A stretch of DNA of 64,000 nt. Source: Mesorhizobium sp. (lineage in GTDB: Bacteria > Pseudomonadota > Alphaproteobacteria > Rhizobiales > Rhizobiaceae). Each line of letters opens with the position of its first letter. Within the stretch, counting starts at the first letter, position 1. The position numbers were made by a program, and so were the translations under genes. Below, piece by piece: positions 61,184 through 64,000 of the stretch. The notes beneath the pieces were generated by a model. That model was not told the DNA's origin. It did no database searches and saw only the letters and a list, made by a program, of their open reading frames with translations. The stretch lies in NCBI RefSeq assembly GCF_004963255.1, contig NZ_SUGA01000022.1:31289-95288 (forward strand). Direction: 5' to 3'.

Positions 61184-62290
61184 ATGACGGCAATCACGTC
61201 TTCGGCGGCGTCGCCGCGCGACTACAGCCTGACCGGCCGGGACGCCAGGCTCGCGGTCGAGAACGGTCTCGCGGCAGCCGAGTGGTACCACACCGAGATT
61301 CCGCGCAAGCAGATGAAGGAGCTGATGCAGCGCTCCGACCAGCCGGCGATCCGCGACACCATCATCTGGCTGGCCGCTTTCGTCGTCAGCGCCGCGGGCG
61401 GCATCTGGTTCTGGGGCAGCTGGTGGTGCGTGCCGTTCTTCTTCGTCTACGGCACGCTCTACGGTTCCTCGACCGATTCCCGCTGGCACGAATGCGGCCA
61501 CGGCACGGCCTTCCGCACGCAGTGGATGAACGACGTCGTCTACCAGCTCGCCTGCTTCATGATCATGCGCAACCCGGTGACCTGGCGCTGGAGCCATACG
61601 CGCCACCACACCGACACCATCATCGTCGGCCGCGACCCGGAGATCGCCGTCATGCGCCCACCGGACCTGCTGCGCGTGGTGCTGAACTTCTTCGGCATTC
61701 TCGACGCCTGGCATGCGATGACCGACATGGTGCGCAATGCCGCCGGCATCATCAGCCCCGCTGAAAAGACCTTCATCCCCGAGCAGGAGCAGCCGAAGGC
61801 GATCCGCGTGGCCCGCATCTGGCTCGCCATCTACATCGCGACCATCGCGCTGGCATTTTATCTGCATTCATGGCTGCCGCTGATGCTCGTTGGCCTGCCC
61901 CGCCTCTACGGCGCCTGGCATCACGTGATGACCGGCCTGCTGCAGCATGGCGGACTCGCCGACAATGTCATCGATCACCGCCTCAATAGCCGCACGGTGC
62001 TGATGAACCCGATCAGCCGGTTCATCTACTGGAACATGAACTACCATGTGGAACACCACATGTTCCCGATGGTGCCCTATCACACGCTGCCGAAGCTGCA
62101 CGAAATGATCAAGCACGACCTGCCGGCACCGACGCCGTCGATCCTGGCCGGCTACCGCGAGATGATCCCTGCCTTCCTGCGCCAGCTGCGCAACGAGGAC
62201 TATTTCCTCAAGCGCGCGCTGCCGCCGACGGCAAAGCCCTACCGGGAAGAACTGCACAACGACAACCCGGTGGCGGCAGCGGCCGAGTGA
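61184..62290 (+). CDS. mocD: MocD-like membrane fatty-acid-desaturase-family hydroxylase
   Basis: A 368-residue membrane di-iron enzyme. Three histidine boxes are present: HECGH (about 103), HTRHH (about 138) and HVEHH (about 290), within four hydrophobic segments (IIWLAAFVVSAAGGIWFW, WLAIYIATIALAFYLHSW). Family members hydroxylate or desaturate using electrons from a ferredoxin. A Rieske ferredoxin and an FAD reductase follow at once, the mocDEF order of rhizopine catabolism, where the system demethylates 3-O-methyl-scyllo-inosamine. Other substrates are possible, since the family is broad. Confidence 0.85.
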   Translation: MTAITSSAASPRDYSLTGRDARLAVENGLAAAEWYHTEIPRKQMKELMQRSDQPAIRDTIIWLAAFVVSAAGGIWFWGSWWCVPFFFVYGTLYGSSTDSRWHECGHGTAFRTQWMNDVVYQLACFMIMRNPVTWRWSHTRHHTDTIIVGRDPEIAVMRPPDLLRVVLNFFGILDAWHAMTDMVRNAAGIISPAEKTFIPEQEQPKAIRVARIWLAIYIATIALAFYLHSWLPLMLVGLPRLYGAWHHVMTGLLQHGGLADNVIDHRLNSRTVLMNPISRFIYWNMNYHVEHHMFPMVPYHTLPKLHEMIKHDLPAPTPSILAGYREMIPAFLRQLRNEDYFLKRALPPTAKPYREELHNDNPVAAAAE

Positions 62291-62327
62291 GCTGCCGAAG
62301 GCTGACCAGGAATTTCACGAGGACGAG

Positions 62328-62642
62328 ATGAGCGACTGGGTCGAGGCCTGCGCGGCCGGAGATATCGATGAAGAGGACGTGATGCGGTTCGACCATGCCG
62401 GACGCACCTTCGCCATCTACCGCAGCCCGGACGACGAATATTTCGCCACCGACGGCCTGTGCACGCATGAAAAGGTGCATCTGGCCGACGGGCTGGTGAT
62501 GGACGACATCATCGAGTGCCCCAAGCACAATGGCCGCTTCAACTACAAGACCGGTGACGCGCGCGGCGCGCCGGTTTGCGTCAACCTCAGGACTTATCCG
62601 GTCAAGGTCGATGCCGGAAAGGTCCTGATCCAGGTCGGATGA
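62328..62642 (+). CDS. mocE: MocE-family Rieske 2Fe-2S ferredoxin
   Basis: A 104-residue Rieske protein. The cluster ligands are Cys45 and His47 (CTHEKVHL) and Cys64 and His67 (CPKHNGRF), with the correct spacing. The C-terminus GDARGAPVCVNLRTYPVKVD is typical of small Rieske ferredoxins. It passes electrons from the reductase to the hydroxylase. Its TGA overlaps the reductase ATG. Confidence 0.93.
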   Translation: MSDWVEACAAGDIDEEDVMRFDHAGRTFAIYRSPDDEYFATDGLCTHEKVHLADGLVMDDIIECPKHNGRFNYKTGDARGAPVCVNLRTYPVKVDAGKVLIQVG

Positions 62643-63874
62643 CGGCGATGGCCGGGATGGTGATCATCGGTGCGGGCGAGTGCGGCGGGCGCGCCGCGCT
62701 TGCGCTCCGCGATCTCGGTTATGATGGGCCGGTGACACTGGTCGGCGACGAGCCGCATCTGCCCTATGAGCGACCGCCGCTGTCGAAGGAAGCGATGACC
62801 GGCGAGGCTCCCGCCATCAAGGCGATCGCCACAGAGGAACTCTTCGCCGAACGCGCGATCCGGCACATCCATTCCGTCCGGGCCGTCGCGATCGACCGCG
62901 CCGCGCATGTCGTGCAGCTGTCGGACGGCTCTTCGCTTGCCTACGACAAGCTGCTGCTGGCCACCGGCTCCGTGCCGCGCCAGCTGCCGATGCCGGGGCT
63001 GGGGCCGCGCTGCGTCTATCTCAGGACCTTCAACGACGCGCTTACTATCCGTGCCCATCTCAGCGCGGAAAAGCGCGTCGCCGTCATCGGCGGTGGGTTC
63101 ATCGGGCTGGAGCTTGCCGCCTCGGCGCGCAAGCTCGGCGCCACGGTCACCGTCATCGAGGCGCAGCCGCGCATCCTGATGCGCGGCGTGCCGGCCGAGA
63201 TCGCCGAAATCATCCACAAGGCGCATGAGGCCGAGGGCGTCGCGATCCACACCGGCCAGGGGATCGCGGCAATTGCCGATGACGGCAAGGACGTCGCCAT
63301 CACGCTGGCCGGCGGACAGAGGATCGTCGCCGACCTCGTGGTGATCGGCATCGGCGCCGTGCCGGTGACCGCGCTCGCCGCCGAGGCGGGGCTAGCGATC
63401 GACAATGGCATCGCCGTCGACGAGCATTTGCGCACCGCCGACCCGGATATCTTCGCCGCCGGTGATTGCTGCTCGTTTCCGCTCGCGATCTATGGCGGAA
63501 GGCGGGTACGGCTGGAAGCCTGGCGCAACGCGCAGGAACAGGGCGCTTTGGCCGCCAGGAACATGTTGGGCGCCGATGAGGCGCATGCCGCCGTGCCGTG
63601 GTTCTGGTCGGATCAGTACGGGCTCACTTTGCAGATCGCCGGGCTTTCGGACGAGGGCAAGAGCATCGTGCGGCGCGACCTCGACGACGGCGCCTTCATC
63701 CTGTTCCATTTGGCGCAGGACGGCCGGCTGGTCGCCGCAAGCGGCATCGGCCCCGGCAATGCGGTGGCGCGCGACATCCGCCTGGCGGAGATGCTGATCG
63801 CCAAACGGGCGAAGCCGGCGCCGGAAGCGCTCGGCTCGCAGGCGGTCAAGCTGAAGTCGCTGCTGGCGGCGTGA
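62639..63874 (+). CDS. mocF: MocF-like FAD-dependent ferredoxin reductase
   Basis: A 411-residue reductase of the rubredoxin/ferredoxin reductase group. FAD motif VIIGAGECGGRAALALRDLG, substrate-loop EPHLPYERPPLSKEAMTG, NAD motif VAVIGGGFIGLELAASARKLG, and the second FAD site DIFAAGDCCSFPLAIYGG with WRNAQEQGALAARNMLG are present. The start at 62639 is the ATG overlapping the mocE stop; the longer frame upstream is antifunctional. It completes the mocDEF-like electron chain from NAD(P)H. Confidence 0.93.
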   Translation: MTAMAGMVIIGAGECGGRAALALRDLGYDGPVTLVGDEPHLPYERPPLSKEAMTGEAPAIKAIATEELFAERAIRHIHSVRAVAIDRAAHVVQLSDGSSLAYDKLLLATGSVPRQLPMPGLGPRCVYLRTFNDALTIRAHLSAEKRVAVIGGGFIGLELAASARKLGATVTVIEAQPRILMRGVPAEIAEIIHKAHEAEGVAIHTGQGIAAIADDGKDVAITLAGGQRIVADLVVIGIGAVPVTALAAEAGLAIDNGIAVDEHLRTADPDIFAAGDCCSFPLAIYGGRRVRLEAWRNAQEQGALAARNMLGADEAHAAVPWFWSDQYGLTLQIAGLSDEGKSIVRRDLDDGAFILFHLAQDGRLVAASGIGPGNAVARDIRLAEMLIAKRAKPAPEALGSQAVKLKSLLAA

Positions 63875-63991
63875 ACTGCCGCGTCATTTGTTGATCGCAG
63901 CGCTGCCCTCGCCTGCCTGCCGGCATCTTCTCCCGGCAAACGGGCTGGTAGTGTGCTGAGAGTTCTGCAAATTCGCTGAGAGAGGGCGGTC

Positions 63992-64000
63992 ATGGCAGGC
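63992..64000 (+). CDS. Possible start of a further gene (edge)
   Basis: An ATG at 63992 follows GAGAGAGGGCGGTC, a good ribosome site, and reads Met-Ala-Gly before the window ends. Nothing more can be said. Confidence 0.3.

Overview
The window looks like chromosomal DNA of a Mesorhizobium-like alphaproteobacterium (Rhizobiales). The evidence is high GC with strong third-position bias, a split urease cluster, a NodF/NodE-like pair, rhizobial-type inositol (iol) and rhizopine-type (moc) genes, many sugar ABC transporters, and at least ten intergenic palindromic repeats of the kind common in rhizobia. The assignment is by gene content only.

Layout. 0-6.5 kb: partial GST, a membrane protein, and urease genes on the minus strand (ureD, ureA, a DUF1272 gene, ureJ, ureB, then ureC), with two exported-protein genes on the opposite strand between ureB and ureC. 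6.7-9.0 kb: NodF-like ACP, NodE-like ketosynthase, GST. 9.1-17.2 kb: basic Lys/Ala protein, FrcK-like kinase, mutarotase-like protein, coiled-coil membrane protein, penicillin-binding lipoprotein, UspA under an FNR/FixK-type box, DUF1003 protein. 17.4-20.15 kb: tRNA-Arg(CCG) followed by an AT-richer block with a DUF5131 gene, TcmP and a putAbiC-family gene, a small defence-like island. 20.2-37.9 kb: MocR regulator, IolE/MocC paralogue, an ABC importer, three sugar/inositol enzymes, RpiR regulator (IolR-like), iolC, iolD, iolE, a small membrane protein and iolB. 38.1-40.7 kb: DUF1045, phnM, phnN. 40.9-44.2 kb: polar amino-acid/opine-type ABC transporter. 44.3-49.7 kb: Rbs-type sugar ABC transporter and a LacI regulator. 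49.8-53.2 kb: methyltransferase, WYL regulator, LysE exporter, class I DAHP synthase. 53.2-54.4 kb: an aromatic-codon attenuator leader, a frameshifted gene remnant and a Phd/VapC-type toxin-antitoxin pair. 54.5-61 kb: SDR, iolG, Frc-type inositol-like ABC transporter, LacI regulator. 61.2-63.9 kb: mocD, mocE, mocF-like monooxygenase system.

How it fits together. Most of the second half serves uptake and breakdown of cyclitols. IolG oxidises inositol, IolE dehydrates it, IolD opens the ring, IolB isomerises, and IolC phosphorylates and cleaves. The transporter at 56.7-59.6 kb and iolG share GGAA-N6-TTCC-like sites with the iolC promoter 28 kb away. The divergent mocDEF-like genes could feed O-methyl inosamines (rhizopines) into the same route. 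The clearest regulatory discovery is the DAHP synthase leader, where a 28-codon peptide with Phe-Trp-Tyr-Phe-Ser-Tyr precedes mutually exclusive hairpins and a terminator.
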